DNA of 33,384 bases from JALTBU01 sp964410645 (GTDB lineage: Bacteria > Campylobacterota > Campylobacteria > Campylobacterales > Nautiliaceae), in NCBI GenBank assembly GCA_964410645.1, contig CAYPHV010000013.1:1-33384 (forward strand), in the 5' to 3' direction. The notes under the pieces were generated by a model. It was not told the DNA's origin. It saw nothing but the letters and a program-made list of their open reading frames with translations, and did no database searches. Of this stretch, positions 1 to 9,676 are shown one piece after another; position 1 is the stretch's first letter; every line of letters begins with the position of its first letter. The position numbers and the translations under genes were made by a program.

Positions 1-606
1 CAAAGCCAAAATAATAAAAAACGCACTGATAAGCTGAAATATTTGAACAATTAGTCCAAGAGAAATAGTTTTATTTAAATATCTATAAAATTTTTTAAAT
101 CTTTTACAAAAAATATAAAAAGCCGCTATGCTACAAAAACCAATAGAAACAGAAAAAATATTTAAAGGATAAATGGAATAATCGCTAAATACAAATAAAA
201 TTCCGGCCAAAAAAATTAATGCTGTAAACCCGCTAATTCTATCAAATAAAAGAGCGCCTATTAAAGATGATAATTTCTTTTTATAATGTTTTTTTAATAA
301 ATACGCCTTATATCCATCACCCCCTATACCTCCCGGTAAAAACAGATTATAAAACATACCTACATAATAAAGTATCAAATTGGTTCTAAACGGCAGGTCA
401 ATATCTATCTCTTTAAAATAATAATTTAATCTTTGTGCCGCAATAATTTTTGAAATATTAAAAAACAAAAAAGCTCCAAACAAATAAAATAAATTGACTT
501 CTTTTAAAATAAAAATAAGTTTTTTAATATCTATCTTTGATAAAACAAATAATAGCAGCAAAAAAGAAATTAAAAATTTTATTGCTATCTTAATTTTTTT
601 TACCAA
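1..606 (-). CDS. UPF0104/LPG-synthase-TM family membrane protein (truncated by window edge)
   Basis: I translated this by hand from the minus strand; it is open from a TTG at 606 to the window edge (202 codons). The product is very hydrophobic, with several predicted membrane segments, and carries the family signature FYNLFLPGGIGGDGYKAY about 100 residues in, typical of the lysylphosphatidylglycerol synthase transmembrane/YbhN/AglD family (flippase or lipid-modification proteins of the inner membrane). The start is uncertain: the TTG gives MVKKIKIAIKF and overlaps the end of the upstream glycosyltransferase by 17 bases, as is usual in this operon, but no in-frame ATG is near. Pairing with a polyprenyl-phosphate glycosyltransferase is common and suggests a role in moving or modifying lipid-linked sugars. 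The precise substrate cannot be told, and the C-terminal part lies outside the window. Confidence 0.8.
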   Translation of the reverse strand, partial: MVKKIKIAIKFLISFLLLLFVLSKIDIKKLIFILKEVNLFYLFGAFLFFNISKIIAAQRLNYYFKEIDIDLPFRTNLILYYVGMFYNLFLPGGIGGDGYKAYLLKKHYKKKLSSLIGALLFDRISGFTALIFLAGILFVFSDYSIYPLNIFSVSIGFCSIAAFYIFCKRFKKFYRYLNKTISLGLIVQIFQLISAFFIILAL

Positions 607-1528
607 CGAATATTTCTTTAATAATATAAGGTTTTTTATGCTGTGATTCGTAATATGTTCTCATTAATAAATCAGCCAAAAATCCTGTGGATATAAGCTG
701 AATTCCGGCAATTACCAACAAAACCCCTAAAATAAGCAAAGGTCTCCCGCCTATGGATGCACCAAAAATTTTTATAACAAATAAATATAAATCTATTAAA
801 ATACCGATAAAAAGCATTAAAAATCCTACTCCTCCAAATAAATGCATGGGTTTTGTCGCATATTTTTGAAAAAACAGCATAAGCATTAAATCACTGACAA
901 CTTTAAAAGTTCTTCCTATCCCGTATTTACTTTGGCCATGAATTCTTGGATGATGCTGAACATTGACTTCCGTTATTTTTGCCCCATAAAGCTTCGCCAA
1001 AACAGGGATAAATCTGTGAAGTTCACCATAAAGATTAAGATTTTTTGCCACATCTTTTTTAAAAAGTTTAAGAGTACAGCCATAATCGCTTATATAAACC
1101 CCCGTTAATTTTCTGATAAGCCAATTTGCTATTTTACTCGGAACTTTTCTAAGTAAAAAACCGTCTTGTCTGTGTACTCTTCTTCCCGCTACAACATCCC
1201 ATCCTTCTTTTTCCAGTTTTTCAATCATCATGGGAATATCACTCGGATCATTTTGCAAATCACCGTCAAGCATTGCAATAAGTTCTCCCTGTGCAGCGTC
1301 AATACCTGCAGCCATTGCAATAGTCTGTCCGAAATTTCTGTTAAATACTATTAATTTAGTTTTTTCATCCGCATATTCTTTTATTTTTTCGACAGTTTTA
1401 TCACTAGAACCGTCATCTACAAAAATTACTTCATAATCAATATCTTTTAAAGCCTGCCTAATTTCTTCTATTAACGGCTTTATATTGTCATCTTCATTCA
1501 TAACCGGTATTACAACAGATAGTTTCAT
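590..1528 (-). CDS. Polyprenyl-phosphate glycosyltransferase, GT2 (DPM1/ArnC/GtrB-like)
   Basis: A 312-residue protein. The N-terminal GT-A domain (about residues 1-220) starts MKLSVVIPVMNEDDN and has the nucleotide-sugar motif VDDGSSD (37-43) and the metal-binding DGD of MLDGDLQND (88-90). Two membrane helices follow (about 230-254 and 262-288), the usual layout of enzymes that transfer a sugar from UDP- or GDP-sugar to undecaprenyl/polyprenyl phosphate at the inner face of the membrane. The start has an AAAAGG ribosome-binding site six bases upstream and sits 11 bases after purH; the end overlaps the UPF0104 gene. The sugar transferred cannot be read from sequence. Its place at the tail of a glycogen operon is probably shared transcription rather than shared pathway. 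Confidence 0.9.
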   Translation of the reverse strand: MKLSVVIPVMNEDDNIKPLIEEIRQALKDIDYEVIFVDDGSSDKTVEKIKEYADEKTKLIVFNRNFGQTIAMAAGIDAAQGELIAMLDGDLQNDPSDIPMMIEKLEKEGWDVVAGRRVHRQDGFLLRKVPSKIANWLIRKLTGVYISDYGCTLKLFKKDVAKNLNLYGELHRFIPVLAKLYGAKITEVNVQHHPRIHGQSKYGIGRTFKVVSDLMLMLFFQKYATKPMHLFGGVGFLMLFIGILIDLYLFVIKIFGASIGGRPLLILGVLLVIAGIQLISTGFLADLLMRTYYESQHKKPYIIKEIFVGKKN

Positions 1529-1539
1529 AATTAACCTTT

Positions 1540-3054
1540 TTAATGTAAAAAATGCCTAATTCCTGTAAAATACATAGCTATTCCAGCTTCATCAGCCGCT
1601 TCAATCACTTCATTGTCTCTAATACTTCCTCCTGGCTGAATTATAGCTTTAACTCCAACACTGGCAGCATAGTCAACACTGTCTCTAAAAGGGAAAAAAG
1701 CTTCGCTTGCGAGAGAACTTCCGCTAATATTGAGATTTAATTCTTTTGCTTTTTCAATAGCACATCTGGCAGCGTCAACCCTGCTTGTCATTCCCATTCC
1801 AATTGCCACCATTGCTGAATCTTTGACATACACAACACAGTTTGATTTTGTAAGCGCGGCTATTTTCCATGCCATTTCCAAATCATTTGTTTCTTTAACT
1901 TTTGAACGGGTGACACATTTTGCATTTTTTACTTCATCATTTTTTACTCTGTCCGCATCCTGAAATACAAATCCGCCTTCAATGTGTTTAAAATTCCATT
2001 TATCACCGCTTATTTCAAGCTCCGGTTTGCCTAGGTCGCACAGTTTAATTCTTTTTTTCTTTTCAAATACTTTAGCCGCTTCGTCTGTAATTTCTCCGGC
2101 AATTAAAACCTCAACAAAAATTTTATTGATTTCTTCAGCAAGCTCTTTTGTAACTATTCCGTTAACAGCAACTACTCCTCCATATGCACTGATTGGATCA
2201 GATTTAAGAGCTTCTTTCCAGGTTGTGATCAAATCTTCTTTTATTGCAGCCCCGCACGGATTGGCATGTTTAAGTATAACAATACTGCCTTTTCCTAAAC
2301 TCACGGCTAATTTGACAGCAGCATTTATATCTGTTAAATTATTAAAACTAACTTTGCCTTTTTTAACATTTAATTGTTCCCAAAAATTTTCAAACTCATA
2401 TAAAGCACCCCGTTGATGAGGATTTTCACCATAACGGGTATTAAATACTTTATTTCCAACAATAAATCTTTTTTCTCCAAATCCACTATTGAATCTTTCA
2501 TTCATATAATTCGAAATCATACTGTCATATGCCGCGGTATGTTCATATGCCTTAATCATCAAATTTCTTCTAAATTCCAATGTATTTTTATTATTTTTAA
2601 GAGTATCAATTGTATTTTCATAATCGCTTGGGTCAGTTACGATTATTACATCTTTAAAATTTTTTGCCGCACTTCTAACCATTGTAGGTCCGCCGATATC
2701 AATATTTTCAATAATTTCATCAAAATCATCTGTTTTTTCAATTGTTTCTTTAAAAGGATATAAATTAACACATACTAAATCAATCCTTTCAATTCCGAGT
2801 TTTTTTGCCTCTTCATCATCGGTCCCGCTTCTATATAAAATTCCCCCGTGGACATATGGGTTAAGAGTTTTTACCCTTCCGCCAAAACATTCTGGAAATT
2901 TTGTAATTTCACTTATATCAATAGCTTTGATGCCGTTTTTGTGCAAAATATTTCTTGTCCCACCCGTTGAAATAATTTCATAACCCAATTTTTCAAGCTC
3001 TTTTGCAAATTCTACAATTCCTGTTTTGTCACTAACACTGAGTAATGCTCTCAT
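1540..3054 (-). CDS. purH: Bifunctional AICAR formyltransferase / IMP cyclohydrolase
   Basis: 504 residues, normal for PurH, which carries out the last two steps of purine synthesis (AICAR to FAICAR to IMP) in the cytoplasm. The N-terminal MGS-like IMP cyclohydrolase domain begins MRALLSVSDKTGI and has STGGT (29-33) and KTLNPYVHGG (His-Gly-Gly of the cyclohydrolase site; most relatives have KTLHPKVHGG). The C-terminal formyltransferase domain contains LKHANPCGAA, the Lys-His-x-Asn-Pro-Cys-Gly catalytic segment. The ATG has a strong AAAAGGAAG ribosome-binding site and follows glgB by 22 bases, so it appears to be co-transcribed with the glycogen genes. No broken domain was seen. Confidence 0.97.
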   Translation of the reverse strand: MRALLSVSDKTGIVEFAKELEKLGYEIISTGGTRNILHKNGIKAIDISEITKFPECFGGRVKTLNPYVHGGILYRSGTDDEEAKKLGIERIDLVCVNLYPFKETIEKTDDFDEIIENIDIGGPTMVRSAAKNFKDVIIVTDPSDYENTIDTLKNNKNTLEFRRNLMIKAYEHTAAYDSMISNYMNERFNSGFGEKRFIVGNKVFNTRYGENPHQRGALYEFENFWEQLNVKKGKVSFNNLTDINAAVKLAVSLGKGSIVILKHANPCGAAIKEDLITTWKEALKSDPISAYGGVVAVNGIVTKELAEEINKIFVEVLIAGEITDEAAKVFEKKKRIKLCDLGKPELEISGDKWNFKHIEGGFVFQDADRVKNDEVKNAKCVTRSKVKETNDLEMAWKIAALTKSNCVVYVKDSAMVAIGMGMTSRVDAARCAIEKAKELNLNISGSSLASEAFFPFRDSVDYAASVGVKAIIQPGGSIRDNEVIEAADEAGIAMYFTGIRHFLH

Positions 3055-3076
3055 TTACTTCCTTTTTAATGAAATT

Positions 3077-4885
3077 TTAACATTTTTTCTTTAAATACAT
3101 AACACTAAACGGTTCCAAATTAAGAGTTATTGAATATTCTCTTCCGCAACATTCTTTTTTTATAGTTTTATAAGCTTGAAGTTCTTTAACCCATCCTCCA
3201 AATTTTTTACTCTGAGAATTTAAAATTTCATTGTATTCACCCTCCGGCGCACCTATCAAATAATTTTCATATTTAGCCCCTGAAAAATTACATACTATTA
3301 TCATTTTTTCATTCCCGTTTTTTCTGATAAATGAAATTATATTCCTTTGATAGTCAAGTTCATTAATCCATTCAAATCCCTGCCCTTTGCAATCAAGCCA
3401 TAAAGATTTCTCTTTTTTATATATTTTATTAAGCTCTTTTACCAAATCCTGAATGCCCTTATGTTTTTCATATTCTAATAAAAACCATTCAATACTTTTT
3501 TTATATGCCCATTCTTTAAACTGGGCTATTTCTCCTCCCATAAAAAGAAGCTTTTTACCAGGATGCGCGTACATATATGCAAAAAGTGCTCTTAAATTTG
3601 CAAATTTGCTTTCATAGTCTCCCGGCATTTTATCTATTAAAGATTTTTTGCCGTGAACCACTTCATCATGAGAAAGAGGCAAAATATAATTCTCACTAAA
3701 CATATATTTAAAAGAAAAAGTAAGTTCATGATGATGATATTGTCTGTATATTGGCTCTAATGCAAAATATCTAAGCACATCATTCATCCATCCCATATTC
3801 CATTTATATCCGAATCCCAACCCATCCGGTTTAGTAACAGCCGGAAACGCCGTGGATTCTTCCGCAATCATTGTAATGCCTTTAACCTCTTCATAACAGG
3901 CTTTATTAAGTGTTTTTAAAAAAAGAATCGCTTCGAGATTTTCATTCCCCCCGTAAATATTAGGTATCCACTCATTCCTTGCATAATCTAAATAAATCAT
4001 AGAAGCAACGGCATCTACCCTTATTGCATCTATATGAAATTCTTTTAAAAAATAAATTGCTGAACTTATAAGAAATGAGCGCACCTCCCCTTTTTCATAA
4101 TTAAAAATATGACTTTTCCATTCCGGATGATAACCTTTTAACGGAGATGGATGTTCATATAATGCTGTTCCGTCATACGTAATAAGTCCGTGCCCGTCCA
4201 CCGCAAAATGGCTCGGTACCCAGTCAAGTATTACTCCAATATCATTTTGATGCATAATATCAACAAATTTTTTAAATTCTTCAGGTTTACCGTATCTTGA
4301 TGTCGGAGCAAAATAACCTGTTGCCTGGTATCCCCAGGAGCCTTCAAACGGATATTCGGTAATTGGCATAAGTTCAATATGAGTATATCCCATCTCTTTT
4401 ACATATTGGCTTAAAGCATTTGCCATATTAACATAATTATCGTACTCTTTATTCCAGCTTCCAAGATGCACTTCATAAACACTAAACGGTTTATCAAAAT
4501 CTTGTCCTCTTTTATTAAGCCAAAGGTCATCATTGAATTTATAATTATCTTCCCAGATAACACTTGCGGATTTCGGAGCTTTTTCAAAATATTTTGCAAA
4601 CGGGTCTATTTTTTCCAAATGCTGATCATATGCACCTATTATAAAATATTTAAATTTATCGCCCTTTTTAGCCCCTTTTATAAAACCTTCCCAAAATTCT
4701 CCGTTTTTAGTAAGCGGATTTTTATATCTGTCCCAATTGTTAAAATCTCCCATTACATTTACACTTTTTGCATTTGGAGCCCAAACCCTGAAAAACACAC
4801 CGTCTTTTTGTATAAAATTTCCCAAATGTTTATAAAGATATCTGTGCGTTCCTTCTTTAAACAGATATAAATCCAATTCTTTCAT
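3077..4885 (-). CDS. glgB: 1,4-alpha-glucan (glycogen) branching enzyme, GH13
   Basis: 602 residues. It transfers alpha-1,4 segments to make alpha-1,6 branches during glycogen synthesis. An N-terminal CBM48 domain (about 25-110, with GDFNNWDRYKNPL) is followed by the GH13 barrel. Visible catalytic residues are the nucleophile Asp291 in DAIRVDAVASMIY, the acid Glu in the IAEES motif (about 342) and the stabilising Asp407 in LPLSHDEVVHG; DWVPSHF (221-227) is also a standard motif. It lacks the extra N1 domain of E. coli GlgB (728 aa), so it belongs to the short class. The ATG overlaps the stop of glgA as ATGA, implying translational coupling of the two synthesis enzymes. Confidence 0.97.
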   Translation of the reverse strand: MKELDLYLFKEGTHRYLYKHLGNFIQKDGVFFRVWAPNAKSVNVMGDFNNWDRYKNPLTKNGEFWEGFIKGAKKGDKFKYFIIGAYDQHLEKIDPFAKYFEKAPKSASVIWEDNYKFNDDLWLNKRGQDFDKPFSVYEVHLGSWNKEYDNYVNMANALSQYVKEMGYTHIELMPITEYPFEGSWGYQATGYFAPTSRYGKPEEFKKFVDIMHQNDIGVILDWVPSHFAVDGHGLITYDGTALYEHPSPLKGYHPEWKSHIFNYEKGEVRSFLISSAIYFLKEFHIDAIRVDAVASMIYLDYARNEWIPNIYGGNENLEAILFLKTLNKACYEEVKGITMIAEESTAFPAVTKPDGLGFGYKWNMGWMNDVLRYFALEPIYRQYHHHELTFSFKYMFSENYILPLSHDEVVHGKKSLIDKMPGDYESKFANLRALFAYMYAHPGKKLLFMGGEIAQFKEWAYKKSIEWFLLEYEKHKGIQDLVKELNKIYKKEKSLWLDCKGQGFEWINELDYQRNIISFIRKNGNEKMIIVCNFSGAKYENYLIGAPEGEYNEILNSQSKKFGGWVKELQAYKTIKKECCGREYSITLNLEPFSVMYLKKKC

Positions 4886-6318
4886 ATTAACTCTTTATAT
4901 ATTTTTTTATATTCTTTTGCACTTTTTTCCCATGAAAATCTTTTCTTCATACCTCTTTTTTGAACTGTTTTATAACCTTCATCAAAATAGTATGTATCAA
5001 CCGCCCATTTTAGAGTATTTATTAAAGCTTCTCTTGTTGCATCATAAAATTTAAAGCCTGTCCCTTCTTTTGTCAATGGATTATAATTTTTTACTGTATC
5101 GTTTAACCCCCCAACAGCTCTTACTATCGGCGGCGTTCCATACCTCAAAGAATATAATTGATTAAGACCGCAGGGTTCAAACATACTTGGCATTAAAAAC
5201 AAATCGCTCCCTGCTTCTATTAAATGAGCCAGAGCGTTATTATACCCAACCCATACCCTGAAATTCGGATATTTAGCTGAAATATCACTGAAAAACCATT
5301 CAGCCCATTTTTCACCGCTTCCAAGAAAAACAAAATCTGCGTTCAAATGAATAAGACCTTCCATTGACGAGGCAATAAGTTCTATTCCTTTTTGCTTTGC
5401 AAAGCGGCTCACTAATCCTATTAAACATCTTTTTGTATTTTTCTTTAAACCCATTCTTTTTTGTAGGGCCAATTTATTTTTTGTTTTTTCTTCAATATTT
5501 TCAGCATCATAATTATAAGGGATTAATTTATCAGTTTTTGGATTCCATTCATCATAATCAACTCCGTTTAATATACCTGTAAGTTTATGAGAATGTGCTT
5601 TTATATGTTCTTCAAGCCCAAAACCAAACTTAGAGGTTTGAATTTCTTTTGCATATGTGGGAGAAACGGTTGTAATTTTATCAGCAGCCGCAATTCCCCC
5701 TTTTAATAAATTAGTTAGCCCTAACGCTTCAAATTCATATAAATTAAAATGTTTCCAGTCTATCATCAGATAATTAAATGTACTTTTTCCAAAAATCCCC
5801 TGATGTTCAAGATTATGAATTGTTAAAACACTTTTACTTTTTGGAAAAAGCCAATTGTATCTATATTTCAAAAGAGCCGTCCCGGCAGCACTCTGCCAAT
5901 CATTAAAATGAAAAACATCAACGTCAAATTTAAGTGCAAGAGCAAGTTCAAATACAGAAGTTGTAAAAAATATAAATCTTTTATCGTTATCAGGATATGA
6001 ATATCCGTTTTCATCTGCATAAATACCGCTTCTTCCAAAAAATTTTTCATAATCTATAAAATATACTTCTACATTGGTACTTGGTAAATTACTCTTATAA
6101 ACCCCAGCCCATAAAGTTCCGAGTTCTCCCATAGGCACACCTATATTAAAGGGAAGTTTTTCTAAATTGTCTTTATTAATATTATAATATCTTGGCATAA
6201 CTATTTTTACATTTTCTCCCAATTTATTCAAAGCTTTTGGTAAAGCGGCACTTACATCGGCAAGACCTCCCGTTTTTGCAAAAGGCGTAACCTCACTGCT
6301 TGCAAACATTATATTCAT
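4882..6318 (-). CDS. glgA: Glycogen synthase, GT5
   Basis: 478 residues, the usual size for bacterial GlgA, which adds glucose from ADP-glucose to the growing alpha-1,4 chain. The N-terminal KTGGLADV motif places Lys15 at the position known to contact ADP-glucose in E. coli GlgA. The C-terminal half has EPCGLNQLYSLRYGTPP and VGGLNDTV, the acidic acceptor/donor-site motif of GT5. The ATG follows an AAAGGA ribosome-binding site lying in the end of the ROK kinase gene and overlaps its stop by four bases; its own stop overlaps glgB. The donor nucleotide is presumably ADP-glucose, yet no glgC is present in the window. Confidence 0.97.
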   Translation of the reverse strand: MNIMFASSEVTPFAKTGGLADVSAALPKALNKLGENVKIVMPRYYNINKDNLEKLPFNIGVPMGELGTLWAGVYKSNLPSTNVEVYFIDYEKFFGRSGIYADENGYSYPDNDKRFIFFTTSVFELALALKFDVDVFHFNDWQSAAGTALLKYRYNWLFPKSKSVLTIHNLEHQGIFGKSTFNYLMIDWKHFNLYEFEALGLTNLLKGGIAAADKITTVSPTYAKEIQTSKFGFGLEEHIKAHSHKLTGILNGVDYDEWNPKTDKLIPYNYDAENIEEKTKNKLALQKRMGLKKNTKRCLIGLVSRFAKQKGIELIASSMEGLIHLNADFVFLGSGEKWAEWFFSDISAKYPNFRVWVGYNNALAHLIEAGSDLFLMPSMFEPCGLNQLYSLRYGTPPIVRAVGGLNDTVKNYNPLTKEGTGFKFYDATREALINTLKWAVDTYYFDEGYKTVQKRGMKKRFSWEKSAKEYKKIYKELI

Positions 6319-7031
6319 AACTTTTCCTTTGCTAAAATTTCAGCCCCTGTTAATGAAGCATCTTTTAATTTTGTAATTTTTATTTCCACTTTGTCAAAAT
6401 TTGGAATATATTTTTTATTTATTTTAAACTTATGATGAAGATAATATCCCCCTCCTAATACTATAATTTCCGGATTAAATAAACTCGCCACAATTCCCAC
6501 AGCCTTGTTTAAAGCCTTTTTATATTCTTCAAAACTTCCGCCAATACTGTCTATTTTACCGCTTGCATAAAATTCCAGACAGTCGTCTTTTCCACACTCA
6601 CAGACAAAAGGTGTTTTTTTATAAGGAATATGTCCTATTTCCCCGGCCAAATTCATGTGCCCCCTTATTAGTTTTCCGTTTTCTATAATCCCTGCCCCAA
6701 GTCCTGTGCCGGAATACAAAGCTACTAAATATTTAGATTTCCAAAATCTGCTCTCAGCCACTGCCGCACAGTTTAAATCATTTTCCAGTATAAAAGGTAT
6801 TTTTATATATTTATTTAAATCAATATTTTCTATATTTATATTCGGAGCTGAAAGAATTTTTCCTTTATTTACCTGCCCTGCGAAAGAAATTCCAATGCTT
6901 TTTGGTTTATATTTTTTAATTAAATTAATAATTTCGCTTATAATATCAATATCTTTTGTCTCTTTTTTTTCAAAAAAATCTTTAAATTTATACCTAAAAA
7001 ATGTACCTCCTATATCAACCGCTAAAATCAT
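6315..7031 (-). CDS. ROK-family sugar kinase (probable glucokinase)
   Basis: About 238 residues from the ATG at 7031 (MILAVDIGGTFF). A longer in-frame start at 7049 exists but would put residues before the first beta strand of the ATPase fold, so 7031 is preferred; it has AAAAAGG upstream and overlaps the galT-like stop by 17 bases. The ROK marks are visible: phosphate-1 loop AVDIGGT, LENDLNCAAVAE with the catalytic Asp, YSGTGLGAG, and the zinc site CECGKDDCLEF (His usually just upstream, here GHIPY). The protein is shorter than typical glucokinases of this group (about 290-320). It probably phosphorylates glucose freed by the GH57 enzymes, returning it to Pgi/Pgm. Other hexose or N-acetylhexosamine substrates are possible. 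Confidence 0.87.
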   Translation of the reverse strand: MILAVDIGGTFFRYKFKDFFEKKETKDIDIISEIINLIKKYKPKSIGISFAGQVNKGKILSAPNINIENIDLNKYIKIPFILENDLNCAAVAESRFWKSKYLVALYSGTGLGAGIIENGKLIRGHMNLAGEIGHIPYKKTPFVCECGKDDCLEFYASGKIDSIGGSFEEYKKALNKAVGIVASLFNPEIIVLGGGYYLHHKFKINKKYIPNFDKVEIKITKLKDASLTGAEILAKEKL

Positions 7032-7938
7032 CAAAAGCCTTTTTTGCACTCTCCGGTGCTACAACATTCGTATAAATTCCGCTTAGCTCTCCTCCTGCTA
7101 TATCAAAAAGTCTTGGAATAAATTCTATATTAAAATTAAACCATTCCTCATTTTCCCTAAACGGTAAAAAATTAAAAATAACATTAAAGTCAAAATTTCC
7201 TATTATTTTTGGCATAATTTTTAAATATTCAAATACTTCTGCTAATAATTCTTCATTATAATCCATTCCTCTTAATTTTCTGATAATTCTGATCTCAAAG
7301 GCAAATTTACCGGCTTTTGGAAAAAAGACTACAAATTCATTATTCTCAAAAATTGTCAAATTTTCTGTCTCCAAAGATTTTTCAAAAATTGTTTTTCCTT
7401 CTTTTTCGAAAAACTTTTTAAATCTGTCTATTTCATTTATTTTTTTTATAGGCATTACGGAAAAGCCGAATATTTGTGTATGAGGATGAGACTGAGTCGC
7501 TCCGGCCTTAACTCCTTCATTTTTAAAACAGATAAAATATTTTAATTTTTCATCTTTTTTTAAATCAAAATATCTTAGCTTCATAGCTTTAAATAAATTT
7601 ATAAATTCTTTTTTTTCAAATTCAAAAAATTTAATATGGCGAAAAGTATCTATTATAATTTCATGGGCACCATAGCTTCCGGCTTCCGCTTTTTTTATAT
7701 AATACTGATTTTCGATTCCAAGGCTTCTGAATTTATTTGGAACAACTCTTAAAGTCCATTTTCCTTTTTCACTGAATCTTAAGATCTCTTTTTCGCTCAT
7801 TCCTTCGTTACCGGGGCAAAAAGGACAAACATCCTGCTTTTTTTCTTTTATTTCATAAAACATATCCGGACGGTGAAGTCTGTTTGGAGCAATAATTACA
7901 TATTCATTTTTTAATAAATCGTACCTTAAATTATTCAA
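7015..7938 (-). CDS. galT: GalT-like sugar-1-phosphate nucleotidylyltransferase
   Basis: 307 residues of the HIT-superfamily GalT family. The N-terminal zinc-binding CPFCPGNE, GAHEIIID and the active-site SHPHTQIFG (His-x-His-x-Gln; classical GalT has HPHGQ) are all present. The family swaps a nucleoside monophosphate between sugar 1-phosphates via a uridylyl-histidine intermediate. The start is a TTG whose codon overlaps the end of the preceding GH57 gene by eight bases (TTGAATAA), with a GGGGAAA stretch upstream. No galE or galK is next to it; it lies among glycogen genes and glgC is missing here, so a role in making or recycling the glucosyl donor (UDP- or ADP-glucose) is as likely as galactose use. 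That is an inference from context. Confidence 0.85.
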   Translation of the reverse strand: MNNLRYDLLKNEYVIIAPNRLHRPDMFYEIKEKKQDVCPFCPGNEGMSEKEILRFSEKGKWTLRVVPNKFRSLGIENQYYIKKAEAGSYGAHEIIIDTFRHIKFFEFEKKEFINLFKAMKLRYFDLKKDEKLKYFICFKNEGVKAGATQSHPHTQIFGFSVMPIKKINEIDRFKKFFEKEGKTIFEKSLETENLTIFENNEFVVFFPKAGKFAFEIRIIRKLRGMDYNEELLAEVFEYLKIMPKIIGNFDFNVIFNFLPFRENEEWFNFNIEFIPRLFDIAGGELSGIYTNVVAPESAKKAFDDFSG

Positions 7939-9676
7939 AATAAATTTCCCCTTTTAAATTACTGTTTATTATTTCTACACATATTCCCTGAATAGTCTCT
8001 TTAATTCCATTTTCGCTTAGATTTGCCGTTTTTATCAAATAAATAAAATATTTTGAACAGTTAAACTTTAATACTATTTTTCTATTCAAAAAGCTATCGT
8101 CAAAAACAATTTTATCTCCTTCAAAAGCGCCTTCTTTTATATTTTTATATTTCGTCAAATGAAGATTTATCTGCGTTACAAGATTTTTATTTGAAGATAT
8201 ACAAAATTGCATTTTTTTATCATTTAATATTATCTCTTTTTTTACCGAATCATTTGAAGCAATAATTTCTTTATCTTTAAAATTAACATAATAATTTGAC
8301 TCTTTATAATCATAACTATCCGATACAGATTTTTCATAATCAATATTTTTAATATTTCTTGTAATAAAAGAATATCTTAAATATCTGTCAAAATAAATTT
8401 TTTTATCATATTTATACTCTTTGTCATGAATAGATTCTATTCCGTCACTATTCTTTTTATTTTTTTCTTTATATATATGATAAAACTCTTTTTTTCTGCT
8501 AACAAGATTGCAAAAATTATATTTTTTCTCCAAATCATCAAATTCAATTAACTCACCTTTATTATTAAAAACAAAAATCGAATTTTCAAATACATATTTC
8601 CCCTCTTCCAATCCGTCAAAATTAATATCTTTTATTTCATTTTCCAAATTATCGCATTCAATCAGGTATTTATATGCGTTGTCTCTTAAATTCGGAAGAT
8701 AAATTCCTCCGAAAATTCCATGCCAATATACGTCATTTGTCTGAAGCTTGTAATAACTTTCATTTTTTTTACCTTCTAGCATTCTTTTATGAAGATAATT
8801 ACTTTCGGGATATTTATACAAAAATCTTTTCCATATACTTCCTTTTACAAAAAAGCTTTTACACCTTTTTTTATCTTCTTTTAATTTGACAATATCTTCG
8901 GCATCCAAACACCATTCCGTCATTTCTTCATATGAAAGATTTTCAATAAAAGCATAAGATATAGAATTATTGTTTTTATAATATTCGTCAAAATATTGTG
9001 TTTTTGATATACTTTTTTCTATAAATTCCCTAAGCCATCCTTTTTTATAGACCCATTCGTTTGTACCTGGCCAAAGCCCAAATTTTTCTATATCGTCAAA
9101 CATTACAAGATTATTTGTCAAAAGTTTTACCGCTTCATCTACTTTTTTAAACGGAATCGCATACCTAAGGGCTTTTGAAATAGGAAAAAGAGCTATTTTT
9201 TCTTGCATTCCTGTATAATAATATCCGTTAATTTTTTTATATCCACTGGCCAAAAAATGATAATCATCAACTATTGCATATTTAATTCCGCATTTTATTA
9301 AATCGCTTATTATTTCATCATCCCAGACTCTCTCAGTAAGCCACAATCCTTTTGGCAGGGCATTAAAATTTTCTTTTAAAAATTTGTTTAATTTTTTTAT
9401 CTGCGTTATTCTGTCAGCACTTGGAATAGAAACAAGAATCGGCTCGTAAAACCCCCCTGTAAAAAATTCAATACTGCATTTTTTAATATTGTCAAAAACA
9501 TCTCTATACTCGTTTTTTATTTTCTCAAAAATCCATCCGCTTGAATGAAAAGCAAATTTAAATTCAGGATATTTACTTAAAAGCTCAAAAAAAGGTCCAT
9601 AACATTCATTCACAGCTTTTTCAATAACACTGTCAAAATTATCGGTAGGCTGATGTAAATGCACTCCAAAAAGCAT
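7931..9676 (-). CDS. GH57 4-alpha-glucanotransferase/alpha-amylase-type enzyme
   Basis: About 581 residues from the ATG at 9676 (MLFGVHLHQPTDN), which joins the upstream stop as TAATG; a TTG start four codons earlier is the alternative. The first domain is a GH57 barrel: HLHQP, GLWLTERVW with the nucleophile Glu (residue 115) matching Glu123 of the Thermococcus litoralis 4-alpha-glucanotransferase, and VMFDDIEKFGLWPGT with the acid Asp. After it comes NDVYWHGIFGGIYLPNL, a hallmark of the DUF1925 domain of this subfamily, then a low-complexity Lys/Tyr/Asp-rich DUF1926-like tail. It is shorter than the Thermococcus enzyme (659 aa). Its likely role is disproportionating maltodextrins released from glycogen so that phosphorylase can work on them. 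It is cytoplasmic, as no signal peptide was seen. Confidence 0.88.
   Translation of the reverse strand: MLFGVHLHQPTDNFDSVIEKAVNECYGPFFELLSKYPEFKFAFHSSGWIFEKIKNEYRDVFDNIKKCSIEFFTGGFYEPILVSIPSADRITQIKKLNKFLKENFNALPKGLWLTERVWDDEIISDLIKCGIKYAIVDDYHFLASGYKKINGYYYTGMQEKIALFPISKALRYAIPFKKVDEAVKLLTNNLVMFDDIEKFGLWPGTNEWVYKKGWLREFIEKSISKTQYFDEYYKNNNSISYAFIENLSYEEMTEWCLDAEDIVKLKEDKKRCKSFFVKGSIWKRFLYKYPESNYLHKRMLEGKKNESYYKLQTNDVYWHGIFGGIYLPNLRDNAYKYLIECDNLENEIKDINFDGLEEGKYVFENSIFVFNNKGELIEFDDLEKKYNFCNLVSRKKEFYHIYKEKNKKNSDGIESIHDKEYKYDKKIYFDRYLRYSFITRNIKNIDYEKSVSDSYDYKESNYYVNFKDKEIIASNDSVKKEIILNDKKMQFCISSNKNLVTQINLHLTKYKNIKEGAFEGDKIVFDDSFLNRKIVLKFNCSKYFIYLIKTANLSENGIKETIQGICVEIINSNLKGEIYFE

Noticed and set aside
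1982..2416. Open frame of 144 codons on the plus strand
   Set aside because: It is antisense to purH; the Ser/Leu-rich translation is typical of a shadow frame.
4466..4870. Open frame of 134 codons on the plus strand
   Set aside because: It lies wholly opposite glgB, has a low-complexity hydrophobic translation with no known motif, and no ribosome-binding site.
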